From contig CBDCAC010000004.1 in NCBI GenBank assembly GCA_965213775.1, positions 868,001 to 932,000 of the forward strand: 64,000 nt of DNA, given 5' to 3'. Positions 1 through 8,172 of this stretch are shown here, in pieces. This stretch comes from Lichenicoccus sp965213775 (GTDB taxonomy: Bacteria; Pseudomonadota; Alphaproteobacteria; Acetobacterales; Acetobacteraceae). The notes beneath the pieces were generated by a model. It was given only the letters and a program-made list of their open reading frames with translations, did no database searches and was not told the DNA's origin. Positions within the stretch are counted from its first letter, which is position 1. Every line of letters begins with the position of its first letter. A program made the position numbers and the translations under genes.

Positions 1-353
1 ACCATCAGGCCGATGAAGCCGGCCTCGTACATGAAGGCGGTGATGGTCTCGTAGCCCAGCACCTGCCCGAAGAACGGGCCGGCTGCCTGCGAGAACGGGC
101 CGTACAGGATGCCGAAGGCGAGCTCCATCGTGATGCCGGTCGCGACACCGGCGGCGAAATTGATGATCAGCAGCCGCTCGAAGAAGCGGGTGAGGCGATA
201 CCAGTAATCGTCATCGGTGCGGATCCAGAGCAGCTCGCCGATGAACAGCATGGCGGCCAGCCCGATCGTCAGCGGCGGATACAGGATGTGGAGCGTGGTA
301 ATCCAGCCGAAGTCAAGCCGCGACAGCAGCACGGCCAGCGAATTCTCAGCCAT
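1..353 (-). CDS. cydA: Cytochrome bd-type quinol oxidase subunit I, N-terminal part (runs off the window)
   Basis: This is the first 117 residues of subunit I of a bd-type terminal oxidase, a membrane enzyme that oxidises quinol and reduces O2. The translation shows two hydrophobic segments. A histidine at residue 22 (in ITTLH) corresponds to the family's N-terminal haem b595 ligand. The block INFAAGVATGITMELAFG is the family's best conserved N-terminal stretch and includes the conserved Glu. The start is the ATG at 353. The long first helix and the wording of the motifs resemble the cyanide-insensitive CioA subgroup, which is inference. The 3' part and any cydB lie outside the window. Family assignment is secure. 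Confidence 0.9.
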   Translation of the reverse strand, partial: MAENSLAVLLSRLDFGWITTLHILYPPLTIGLAAMLFIGELLWIRTDDDYWYRLTRFFERLLIINFAAGVATGITMELAFGILYGPFSQAAGPFFGQVLGYETITAFMYEAGFIGLM

Positions 354-548
354 CTCAAGATCATCCTGGCAATCTGCTGCCCGAGCGTCCCGAGACGGGT
401 CCGCCGGTGCAGCTTGCGTGCTGGCTCATATGGGACCGGGGCCACAGCCTGTCATCATCCTGCGCCGCACCAAATGTTTACCCGCAGGGTCTTAGGCGAG
501 CGCCACCAGCCATAAGACGGCAGCGCGATGCGGACGTTCTCCGTCACG

Positions 549-1163
549 CTAGGCCAGCCCGACCAGGATCGGTCGGTGATCCGATGCGCCGCGGGCGAGT
601 GCCACCGCCGTCGCCCGATGCGGCCTGCGCACCAGGCATCGGTCGATGCGCAGCGGCACGAGGCCGTAGGCGCGATGCGTCGCGGTGCGCGGTCCGACAT
701 CGTCGAAGCCGGGAAGGTTCGTCGCACCCAATGCGTTGTAGTCACCGATCAGGGCGTGAAGGTTCGGACAGCTCTGGAACACGTGCCGAAGCTGGCGCCG
801 GTTCGCGCGTTGGCCGTGGTCGAGATGCACGCTCGCCACCTCGACGCCGTCCAGCTGGACGATCAGGGCGATGCGCCGCTCCAGCAGACGGAACACCGGG
901 ACCGGCAGATCCAGCCGGGTCGCGCGTGGCAGCACGATTGCGGTCGACGTGAAGCGACCCGGGCTCCAGGCGGCCAGCCCGTGGCTGCGGCGGTGCATCG
1001 GCTCGCGCACATAGCTGCCGCCGAGCCGCTGCGGCAGGGCGTCGATGGCGGCGGTGGCTTCCTGCATCAACACGAGATCGGGACGGTGCGCGTCGACCAG
1101 CCGGCGGATGTCGTCCACCCCTGCGCCCCCCCGTCTCAGCAGGTTCCAGCTCAAGATACGCAT
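549..1163 (-). CDS. Endonuclease/exonuclease/phosphatase (EEP) family protein
   Basis: A 204-residue protein carrying the EEP fold signatures in order: RILSWNLL at the N-terminus, LMQEA with the metal-binding Glu, DHG, GDYNA and a C-terminal SDHRP. Members are Mg-dependent phosphodiesterases or phosphatases acting on nucleic acids, sphingolipids or phosphoinositides; the substrate here cannot be read. The reading frame stays open far upstream, but homology begins exactly at the ATG at 1163, so that start was chosen. No signal peptide or membrane segment is seen, which suggests a cytoplasmic protein. It lies between cydA and the divergent ClC channel. Confidence 0.8.
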   Translation of the reverse strand: MRILSWNLLRRGGAGVDDIRRLVDAHRPDLVLMQEATAAIDALPQRLGGSYVREPMHRRSHGLAAWSPGRFTSTAIVLPRATRLDLPVPVFRLLERRIALIVQLDGVEVASVHLDHGQRANRRQLRHVFQSCPNLHALIGDYNALGATNLPGFDDVGPRTATHRAYGLVPLRIDRCLVRRPHRATAVALARGASDHRPILVGLA

Positions 1164-1530
1164 GGCTCGGACGACGATCGGCTCGGCAAGCGGGCGCTCC
1201 CTCTCCCATACCCCGATCTGGGAGAGCCGCGCGCGAAGTCCAGGCTCGATCATCGTCCCGTGACGGACGCCGCGACACGCGTCGGGCGGCGCGCCATGAG
1301 GCGGCCGGGAGAGACCATGTCCTCCGATGATCACTTCGCGCGAGACATTGAAATGTACGGAAAGCCGTGTAGACAACGCGACCGACCGTCCGGGGGGATG
1401 GTGACCGCCGCCGTGACCGCGCCGACATCCTGCCGGTCTGCAAGGCGTCGGCGATCGGGAGCGGCCGCGCAAGGAGGCGTCAGGCGATGCGGCACGACCA
1501 TGCCTTCATGCGCCTTGCCGCAGCGTCGCC
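1164..1530. other. Divergent intergenic region between the EEP gene and the ClC gene
   Basis: This 367-base stretch shows no convincing gene: the long overlapping frames have no recognisable composition or motif. It must hold the promoters of the two divergent genes. One weak plus-strand candidate is TTGAAA at 1349-1354 with TAGACA at 1371-1376, separated by 16 bases. It is a suggestion only. Confidence 0.3.
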
Positions 1531-3363
1531 ATGAGCCGCGAGCGGACCGACGCCGAAAGCGAGGTCGCCACGTCCGTCCGGCCGCCGATGACGCCTGAGC
1601 CGGAACATCGGGCGGGCCTCGCGCTGCTCTGCGGCTGCGCGATCCTGATCGGGATCGTCACCGGCATCGGCGCGGTGGTGTTCCGCGACCTGATCGGCCT
1701 GGTCCACAACCTGCTTTTCCTGGGCCAGTTCTCGCCGGCCTACGATGCCAGCCGGTTCACCCCGGCGAGTCCCTGGGGCCCGCTATTGATCCTCGTCCCG
1801 GTCATCGGCGGGCTCGGCGTGACCTGGCTGGTCTCGAACTTCGCGCCCGAGGCGAAGGGCCATGGCGTTCCGGAGGTGATGGCGGCGATCTACTACCGCG
1901 ACGGCGTGATCCGGCCGGCAGTCGCCCTGGTCAAGTCGCTCGCCTCGGCGCTGGCGATCGGCAGCGGCGCCGCGGTGGGGCGAGAAGGACCGATCATCCA
2001 GATCGGCTCGGCGCTCGGATCGATGTTCGGTCAGGTGGTGCCGATGCTGGTCGGCCAGCGCATCATGCTGGTCGCCGCCGGCGCCGGCGCCGGTATCGCC
2101 GCCACCTTCAACACGCCGATCGGCGGCGTGCTGTTCGCCACCGAGCTGATGCTGCCGGAGATCAGCGTCAACAGCTTCCTGCCGGTGGCGCTGGCGACAG
2201 GCACCGCGACATTCCTCGGGCGACTATTCTTCGGCAACGATCCCGCCTTCCTGGTGCCGCGGAACCTGATGCCGCTCGGTGTCCAGGCCGGCTCGGTCGC
2301 GACGCTGCTGCTGTACGCGATCCTCGGCATCGTGATCGGCGTCGCCGCGGCCGCCTTCATACGGGTGCTGCATCTGTTCGAGGATGGCTTCGACCGCATA
2401 CGCGGCCGCTACACCCGACATGCGGTCGGCATGCTCGCGGTCGGCATCATGATCTACCTGATGCAGCGACTGAGCGGGCACTACTACGTCGAGGGCGTCG
2501 GCTACTCGACGATCCAGGCGGTGCTCGGCGGACAGCTCGACGCGGCGGCGTTCCTGCTGCTGCTGTTCGTGGCCAAGCTGCTCGCCACCTCGATCAGCCT
2601 AGGCTCGGGCTCGTCGGGGGGCGTGTTCTCGCCCTCGCTGTTCATGGGCACCGCGATCGGCGCCGGCTTCGCCGCCCTGGCCAGGATGGCGGATCCGTCC
2701 GCGCCGGTGAGCCTGCCCGCCTTCGCCATGGTCGGGATGGGCGCCATGGTCGGCAGCAGCACGGGTGCGGCGATGACCGCGATCACCATGATCTTCGAGA
2801 TGACGCGAGACTACGACGTCGTGCTGCCGATGATCATCGCGGTCGCCGTGGCGCTGGGAACGCGGCGACTGCTGTCGGCCGAGAACATCTACACGATGAA
2901 GCTGGTGCGACGCGGCAACCCGATCCCGAAGGCGCTGCACGCCAACATGTTCCTGGTGCACGTCGTCTCCGACCTCATGGAGCGCGACGTGGTGGTGCTC
3001 GACCGGACGGCGCGCCTGACCGACCTGATGGCGCTGCCCGGTGGCGCCGAGGCCGGACATGCGGTGCTGACCGAGGGCCGCCGCGTCGTCGGCGTGCTCG
3101 GTCTCGATCCGCCGATGCTGCGCGCGATACGCCACGGCGACGCGGACGCGCCGCTCGGGGATTTCATGGGCGAGGGCTTCCTCACCGTGCGCGCGCACGA
3201 AGTCGCCTTCGACGTGATCTCGAAGATGCAGGGCCGGCGCGCCATGGTCGCGATCGTGACCGAGGCCGGGCTGATCGGCGAGCCTGACCGCGTGCTCGGC
3301 GTGGTCACGCACCACACCGTCGCGGCCTCCGTGGCCGCCAGCATTCGGCTCTACTCGCGCTGA
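1531..3363 (+). CDS. ClC-family chloride channel/transporter with C-terminal CBS region
   Basis: A 610-residue ClC protein with the three selectivity-filter motifs: GHGVPEV near residue 110, GREGPIIQIGS near 150 with the gating glutamate at E152, and GSGSSGGVFSPSLFMG near 360. About ten hydrophobic helices are followed by a soluble region (roughly 475-605) that reads as a CBS pair, the usual regulatory unit. In E. coli ClcA the proton glutamate lies in the sequence EEM; the matching positions here read ELM, which would suggest a passive channel rather than a 2Cl-/H+ antiporter, but that alignment was done by eye. The start is the first ATG before the family region; no strong ribosome-binding site is seen. 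It converges on the next gene with only 11 bases between. Confidence 0.92.
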   Translation: MSRERTDAESEVATSVRPPMTPEPEHRAGLALLCGCAILIGIVTGIGAVVFRDLIGLVHNLLFLGQFSPAYDASRFTPASPWGPLLILVPVIGGLGVTWLVSNFAPEAKGHGVPEVMAAIYYRDGVIRPAVALVKSLASALAIGSGAAVGREGPIIQIGSALGSMFGQVVPMLVGQRIMLVAAGAGAGIAATFNTPIGGVLFATELMLPEISVNSFLPVALATGTATFLGRLFFGNDPAFLVPRNLMPLGVQAGSVATLLLYAILGIVIGVAAAAFIRVLHLFEDGFDRIRGRYTRHAVGMLAVGIMIYLMQRLSGHYYVEGVGYSTIQAVLGGQLDAAAFLLLLFVAKLLATSISLGSGSSGGVFSPSLFMGTAIGAGFAALARMADPSAPVSLPAFAMVGMGAMVGSSTGAAMTAITMIFEMTRDYDVVLPMIIAVAVALGTRRLLSAENIYTMKLVRRGNPIPKALHANMFLVHVVSDLMERDVVVLDRTARLTDLMALPGGAEAGHAVLTEGRRVVGVLGLDPPMLRAIRHGDADAPLGDFMGEGFLTVRAHEVAFDVISKMQGRRAMVAIVTEAGLIGEPDRVLGVVTHHTVAASVAASIRLYSR

Positions 3364-3374
3364 GAGCCACGCGC

Positions 3375-4541
3375 TCATGCACGATGATCCCCGTGATGGC
3401 CGTGGGACGCCATGTCGTGGCCGTCATGGTGCATGTGGGCGTGGTGGTCCATCGGGTGTCGCCTGGCCTGCACCACCAGCCACGCCGCCAGCGCGCCGAA
3501 TAGCAGATTGAGCCAGAAGGTGTAGTTGAGGCTGAACTGCGTCAGCCGGGCGCGGATGTCATGGTTCGCAGTGGGGAGCAGTCCGAGCGCCGTGAACGCG
3601 AGGTCCATCAGCAGTCCCGACAGCACCATCGTGGTGAAGAAGATCGCGCCGATATAGGCCGCCATGCGCCAGCCATAATAGCGTCGGTAGACGTCGAGCA
3701 GCGGCAGCACGATCAGATCGGCGTAGAGAAACGCCAACACGCCGCCGAAGGAGATGCCGGATGCCCACAGCACTGCCGCCAGAGGCACGTTTCCGATCGA
3801 GCAGACGAAGCTGATCACCCCGACCAGCGGTCCGATCACGGCGTTGAGCGGCATCTGCAGCCAGGACGGACTGCCCTTGAGGAACAGCGCGGCCCACCAG
3901 CCGTCGGGGATGAAGACGCTGAGGAACCCGGCGATCAGGAAGCCGATCGCGATATCCTTCCACAGCATGGAGATATCCATCACGAAGCTCTGCGCGACGC
4001 GGCTCGGCAACTCCGGGTTGCGCAGCCTCGCCCACAGCGTATCGCCCTGCACTGTCATGGCGGAATGCTCATGACCGGAGCCGGCCTCCTCGTGGGTCCG
4101 CGCCGCCTCCACCAGCGCGGCCGGATAGGTCAGGTGCACCAGGACGGCCATGATCGCCACCAGCACGACGCCGCCGAGCCACTCCGCCAGGGTGAACTGC
4201 CAGCCGAGCAGCAGATAGAGTATGATGCCCAGCTCGACCACGAGGTTGGTGGACGAGAACAGGAAGGCGAGCGAAGGAACCAGGGCGGCTCCACGCTTGA
4301 ACAGCGTTCGCGACACCGCGGCCGAGGCATAGGAGCAGCTTGAGCTCGCAGCGCCGAAAGCGGCCGCGAGCGCGACCTCCCGCAGGCCGTTGCGTCCCAG
4401 CACCGATCGCATCCGCTCCCGCGGGACCACGGCCTGGATCACGCCGGAGAGCATGAAGCCCAAGACCAGGCTCCACCCGACGTCCCACATCATGCCCGCC
4501 GACATGACGATCGCGTCCCATAGCCTGAGCAGGATGGTCAT
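3375..4541 (-). CDS. UPF0718 (DUF318)-family permease with histidine-rich C-terminal tail
   Basis: A 388-residue polytopic membrane protein of the COG0701/DUF318 permease type. The family repeat is visible twice: GAASSSCSYASAAV near residue 75 and CSIGNVPLAAVLWASG in the second half. A central soluble loop separates the two halves. The last 25 or so residues contain eleven histidines (for example HHAHMHHDGHD), a likely metal-binding tail. Relatives have been linked to export of metal, arsenic or thiol compounds; no substrate is proven. The ATG at 4541 has AGGAGA about 10 bases upstream, which decides the start over a longer open frame. It stands alone between a convergent ClC gene and a same-strand propeller gene. 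Confidence 0.82.
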   Translation of the reverse strand: MTILLRLWDAIVMSAGMMWDVGWSLVLGFMLSGVIQAVVPRERMRSVLGRNGLREVALAAAFGAASSSCSYASAAVSRTLFKRGAALVPSLAFLFSSTNLVVELGIILYLLLGWQFTLAEWLGGVVLVAIMAVLVHLTYPAALVEAARTHEEAGSGHEHSAMTVQGDTLWARLRNPELPSRVAQSFVMDISMLWKDIAIGFLIAGFLSVFIPDGWWAALFLKGSPSWLQMPLNAVIGPLVGVISFVCSIGNVPLAAVLWASGISFGGVLAFLYADLIVLPLLDVYRRYYGWRMAAYIGAIFFTTMVLSGLLMDLAFTALGLLPTANHDIRARLTQFSLNYTFWLNLLFGALAAWLVVQARRHPMDHHAHMHHDGHDMASHGHHGDHRA

Positions 4542-4718
4542 GGTCCGCTGATCTCCTGCCGCGCGACACCGAGATGTCGGTGCGAGCCTCCGGTCGTCGC
4601 GTCGGCTTGCCAGGAGAAACGACCGCGCCTGGGCACCGTTACATGCTGGGTGCGCCACCGGCAACAGCGCCGCCTGCTCGGCGGCGGGCATCGTCGGCAC
4701 GGGGGCTCGCGCGGGGTT

Positions 4719-5744
4719 TCACCGCACGTCGACGACCAGGATGCCGAAGCTGCCCGCCACCAGCTTCGGCGGCTGTCCCTGGACGCGTACGACCGCGCCG
4801 TAGGGAAGATAGAGACGCTGCGTCGCCGGATCGTAGGCGCCGGTGCGGGCGCCGGCGCGTGTCCTCAGCACCCGCGTCACGTGCGGCGTCCCGGCCAGCG
4901 AGATCTCCCACAGCGTGCCGTCGCCGCCACACGGGATGAACACGCGCTCACGCGGCGGATCGGCGATCACCGCGTCGGCATGCGGGCCGATCGCCAGGCT
5001 CGCCTGCTCCCTGCCATCGTCGCGCAGCACCTTGGCGACGGCGTTGGTGCAGGCCGAGACCAGCAGCCGATGCGCCCGATCATAAGCGAGCCCGGTGGGC
5101 CCGTCGCAGTCCGTGAGCGGGTAGCGCGCCGTGACCCGGCCGCCGGCGAGCGAGACCACGGCGATCTCGTTGCGGTCCTCGACGTTGACGAACAGGCGGC
5201 CACGGCCATCCAGTGCCGGCGCCTCCAGTCCGCCGCCGACGGCGATCGTGCCGACGACCCGGGGCGGGGCGGCCGCGACGTCGAGCCGGGTGATCGTGCC
5301 GTCACGGCCGTCCATGACCAGCACCTGGCCGGAGGCGGGATCGAACACGGCGCCATCCGGCCGGGCGCCGGTCTTCAGCGTGGCCAGGACACGGCCGCCG
5401 CGCGCCTCGACGATGCTGGCGGTGTCGCCGTCACCGTTGGTGAACAGCACCCTGCCGCCGGGCAGCGGCAGCACCGCGTGGACATGCCGGCCCGGGGCGA
5501 GCAGCGCTGCCGAGGCGCGGCCGACGAGTGCCACGGTCTCCACCCCCGCCATCCGCGCCACCAGCAGCCGCTTGGTCGTCCGGTCGATCGCGGCGAAGTC
5601 CCAGATGCCGCCGATGTCGTCGCCCCGCAGATCGGCCACGACCGACGCAGCCTGCGTCACGCTCGCCGCCCGGGTTCCGATCGCCAGCATGATCGCCGAC
5701 AGCATCGCCGCGGCACCCCAAACCGCCTTCCCGAGCTGACCCAC
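4719..5744 (-). CDS. Secreted YncE-like beta-propeller protein
   Basis: A protein of about 341 residues made of repeated 40-residue beta-propeller blades. Examples are ARPDGAVFDPASGQVLVMDG, DGPTGLAYDRAHRLLVSACT and GARTGAYDPATQRLYLPYG, typical of the YncE/PQQ-propeller group. The chosen start is a GTG at 5744 preceded by GGAGCGGGAG. It gives a signal peptide ending near AIGTRAAS, implying export to the periplasm. An ATG at 5705 is an alternative start inside the signal peptide, and the frame stays open further upstream without homology. Function is unknown; such propellers often bind partner proteins or metals. Confidence 0.72.
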   Translation of the reverse strand: MGQLGKAVWGAAAMLSAIMLAIGTRAASVTQAASVVADLRGDDIGGIWDFAAIDRTTKRLLVARMAGVETVALVGRASAALLAPGRHVHAVLPLPGGRVLFTNGDGDTASIVEARGGRVLATLKTGARPDGAVFDPASGQVLVMDGRDGTITRLDVAAAPPRVVGTIAVGGGLEAPALDGRGRLFVNVEDRNEIAVVSLAGGRVTARYPLTDCDGPTGLAYDRAHRLLVSACTNAVAKVLRDDGREQASLAIGPHADAVIADPPRERVFIPCGGDGTLWEISLAGTPHVTRVLRTRAGARTGAYDPATQRLYLPYGAVVRVQGQPPKLVAGSFGILVVDVR

Positions 5745-5944
5745 CGCCGCACTCCCGCTCCGCGCTCGCCGGGAAGCAGGGCGGCAGCCCGGTGAGCTGG
5801 GGGCGCCGCGGCGAGGCGCGCGGCTGCGCCCGTTGGCGCGCGTCGGGAACATAGCACGACCGGAAATACTGCATCTCCCCGCGCGTCGGCATGTACGCGC
5901 CGTCGGTATAGCGGTCGAAGGACCGGTCCGCACAGCCATGGTCT

Positions 5945-6096
5945 TAGACGCCGTAGTTCAGCAGCAGCCCGGACAGCAGCGACGGCGCGCCGGCGTCACG
6001 CAGCATCAGGGCCGAGGCCAGCGAGAGGTCGGCGCCGGCGGACTCGCCGCCGAGGAAGATCGGACCCGATGGCAGTCCGAGCCGGGCTATACGCGG
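5945..6096 (-). pseudogene. Fragment of an alpha/beta-hydrolase (HSL/lipase type)
   Basis: A 50-residue stretch on the minus strand reads RIARLGLPSGPIFLGG then ESAGADLSLASALMLRDAG and ends LLLNYGV before a TAA stop. This is the nucleophile-elbow region of hormone-sensitive-lipase-type hydrolases, with GESAG carrying the catalytic Ser. Neither the N-terminal part nor the region with the catalytic Asp and His is present, so it is a relic. Its 5' edge abuts the plus-strand relic that follows. Confidence 0.65.
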
Positions 6097-6345
6097 CGTT
6101 GCATTGCTGCGGCCGGGCGACCACGCTGCAGGACCCGGACGGGCTGCGGCAGATGGTCGTGGAGCTCGGTGCCATGACGGAGCCGGACGGCACGCCCTGG
6201 GGCGCCGTCGCAGGTGGCCGGTTACGTCGACCGCCTGCCCGGCGGCATCGTCGGCTTCGAGATCCCGATCGATCGCATCGAGGACCAGGTCCGGATGGGG
6301 AGCGACGTCAAGCTCGACGCGGCGCGCGCTGCGGCGAGACGACTG
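6084..6345 (+). pseudogene. Degenerate PaiB-type FMN-binding transcriptional regulator
   Basis: The first frame reads LYAALHCCGRATTLQDPDG then LRQMVVELGAMTEPDGTPW, which matches the middle of PaiB-family FMN-binding regulators. After a frameshift near 6205 the next frame gives AGYVDRLPGGIVGFEIPIDR then IEDQVRMGSDVKL, the family's diagnostic C-terminal block. The N-terminal third is missing and the frame is broken, so no functional product is expected. Identification is from family knowledge of the two blocks in the right order. Confidence 0.65.
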
Positions 6346-6569
6346 AACTGCCGGTGCTGGTCGTCACGAACATCACGCCTGACTTCGCGTAGAGCAGCCG
6401 TGCGCGACGGTGTGAGTGCAGCGGATCGACGCCGGCTTCGTGCTCGTCCGCCAGGAAGCTAATGACGGAGCAAAGATCATGCCTCGGCTGCTGAGCCCGG
6501 TCGGGACGATGCGTCAGCCAACTGGCGCCCGCCTCCGTCGCCATCACGGCAGAGCAAACTCATCACGAG

Positions 6570-6587
6570 ATGTCCGCGACCTGTCAT
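6570..6587 (+). promoter_or_regulatory. PHO-box-like direct repeat upstream of the phytase gene
   Basis: A perfect PhoB half-site CTGTCAT (6581-6587) is preceded at the correct 11-base period by ATGTCCG (6570-6576, 4 of 7 matching) and followed at 11 bases by GCTTAAT (3 of 7). It ends 32 bases before the ATG of the phosphatase/phytase gene. The PHO-box pattern (CTGTCAT, 4 bases, CTGTCAT) is established for PhoB; its use here is inferred. Confidence 0.5.
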
Positions 6588-6619
6588 GGAAGCTTAATTC
6601 CTTCCGCGCGCGATGATGG

Positions 6620-7927
6620 TTGGCTCATCCATCCCGCGCCTGTAGACCGTCGGCAGATCGAGACCCGGGGCACGAGATCTTGAGACCGGGTGAGCAGCAC
6701 TCCTGGCGGCAGATATGTCTCGCCGCCTTCGCCGTTCTCGCGACGAACGCTGCGCTGGCGAGGGAGCCATCGCTGCCAGGTCTCGAGCCGCTGAAACTCG
6801 AACACTCGTTCATTCTGTTTCGGCACGGACTTCGCTCCCCGCTGCAAGGTGAAGCCGCAGCATCCGGGTTGGCATCGGCGCCCATACCCGCCTGGGACGG
6901 GCCGCCCGGCGATCTCACCGAGCGTGGTGCCGAGGCAGCCAGACTGCTAGGCGGTTTTCTGCGCGGCTCCTACGCGTCACACGGTCTGCTGCCTGCCAAG
7001 GGCTGTCCGTCGCGAGATGCCATCGTCATATACAGCAATTCCGTGCAGAGGACCGTGGCGACCGCGCGAGCAATGGCAGCCGGATTGGCGCCGGGATGCC
7101 GGGTGCGTCTTCAGCACCGTCCCGAGGGACAACTCGATCCCGTGTTCTCGCCGATCGAGGCCATGGGCGCCAGCTTCGACGCGGCTGGAACCGCGCGGGC
7201 GATCATCTCCTCGATCGGCAGTCTCGATCGCCTGACACTTCCCGACGCCGCCGATTTTCGGGTCATGCAGCACGTCCTCGGCTGCGATGCCGCGACGCCG
7301 CCCTGCGACCTCCTGAAGTTGCCTTCCGCTCTGACTGCCAGCGACGACGGCCGCTCGCTGACGCTCGATGGGCCGATCGAGATCGCTTCCGGCACCGCCG
7401 AGATCTTCCTGCTGCAATACATGCAGGGGTCGCCGCTCGCTGAGGTCGCCTGGGGCAGGGCCGGCGCTGCGGCACTCGCCCGCATGTCCGTGCTGCACTC
7501 CCTGCTGTTCGACGTCCTGGCCAGACCTCCACCGGTGTCCACGATCATCTCGGCCCCGTTGCGAGAGCGCATCGCATCCGACCTGGGTCATCCGGCAGCC
7601 GATAAACTGACCCTGCTCGTGGGTCATGACGACAACATCGCGGGCTTGGCGTCCTGGCTCGGGATCAGCTTCAAGGCTCCCGGCTACGGCAGCAACGATC
7701 CGCCGATCGGCGGCGGCCTCGGCTTCGAGCTGTGGCGAGCCGCGAACGGCGATCGTTACGTGCGCACGGTGTATATCAGCCAGACACCGGAGCAGATACG
7801 TCGTCTCACGCGACTCTCACCACGGGAGCCACCCTACGAGGTCGCACTCGCTCTACCCGGCTGCATGGATGGGCCGCAGCAGACCTGCTCGCTCGGCAAG
7901 TTCCTTCCGCTCTTGAAGCCGGACTAG
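6620..7927 (+). CDS. Histidine-acid phosphatase, phytase / glucose-1-phosphatase (AppA/Agp) type
   Basis: A secreted phosphomonoesterase of about 435 residues. HSFILFRHGLRSPLQG carries the catalytic RHG motif near residue 70, and LVGHDDNIAGLASWLG near 335 carries the HD proton donor; both are intact. The family releases phosphate from phytate or sugar phosphates in the periplasm. A signal peptide with core ICLAAFAVLATNAALA is evident. With the ATG at 6620 its N-region is long; a TTG at 6680 is a plausible alternative start. It is preceded by a PHO-box-like repeat and followed by a TonB-dependent receptor and a PI-PLC-like gene, which fits phosphorus scavenging from inositol phosphates. Confidence 0.85.
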   Translation: MAHPSRACRPSADRDPGHEILRPGEQHSWRQICLAAFAVLATNAALAREPSLPGLEPLKLEHSFILFRHGLRSPLQGEAAASGLASAPIPAWDGPPGDLTERGAEAARLLGGFLRGSYASHGLLPAKGCPSRDAIVIYSNSVQRTVATARAMAAGLAPGCRVRLQHRPEGQLDPVFSPIEAMGASFDAAGTARAIISSIGSLDRLTLPDAADFRVMQHVLGCDAATPPCDLLKLPSALTASDDGRSLTLDGPIEIASGTAEIFLLQYMQGSPLAEVAWGRAGAAALARMSVLHSLLFDVLARPPPVSTIISAPLRERIASDLGHPAADKLTLLVGHDDNIAGLASWLGISFKAPGYGSNDPPIGGGLGFELWRAANGDRYVRTVYISQTPEQIRRLTRLSPREPPYEVALALPGCMDGPQQTCSLGKFLPLLKPD

Positions 7928-7994
7928 CGAACCGTCTCTCAGGGCGGCGCGAGGGTGCGTCATGCGTCCGCGACGATGCCTGGCCGCGCGAGAT

Positions 7995-8012
7995 GATGCA
8001 TAAAACTGTCAT
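7995..8012 (+). promoter_or_regulatory. PHO-box-like direct repeat upstream of the TonB-dependent receptor
   Basis: GATGCAT (7995-8001), AAAA, CTGTCAT (8006-8012) follow the 7-4-7 layout of a PhoB box: the second half is perfect, the spacer is A-only, and the first half keeps the CAT. It lies 160 bases before the receptor start. Together with the similar site before the phytase it suggests joint control by phosphate limitation (inference). Confidence 0.5.
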
Positions 8013-8172
8013 TGGCCAAGTTTTGGCGCGACAGATAAGTGAGGCCGCACGGAGCGGTGACGCATCGTGATCGGTGTGTGCCGGATCGAGCGGCACCCGC
8101 AACGTCATTCGCCGGAGCTCCTTCCCTGACCGGAACTATCTCGTTCATCGGAAGCAACCCAAGGGCTAATCG

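Noticed and set aside
528..1598. Long plus-strand open frame of 356 codons
   Set aside because: It is antisense to the EEP gene; the composition (Arg/His/Asp-rich, no motifs) is typical of a shadow frame in GC-rich DNA.
8011..8030. Possible sigma-54 promoter (TGGCC...TTGGC) before the TonB receptor
   Set aside because: The -12 element does not match the required GC, and the PHO-box reading of the same area is better supported.
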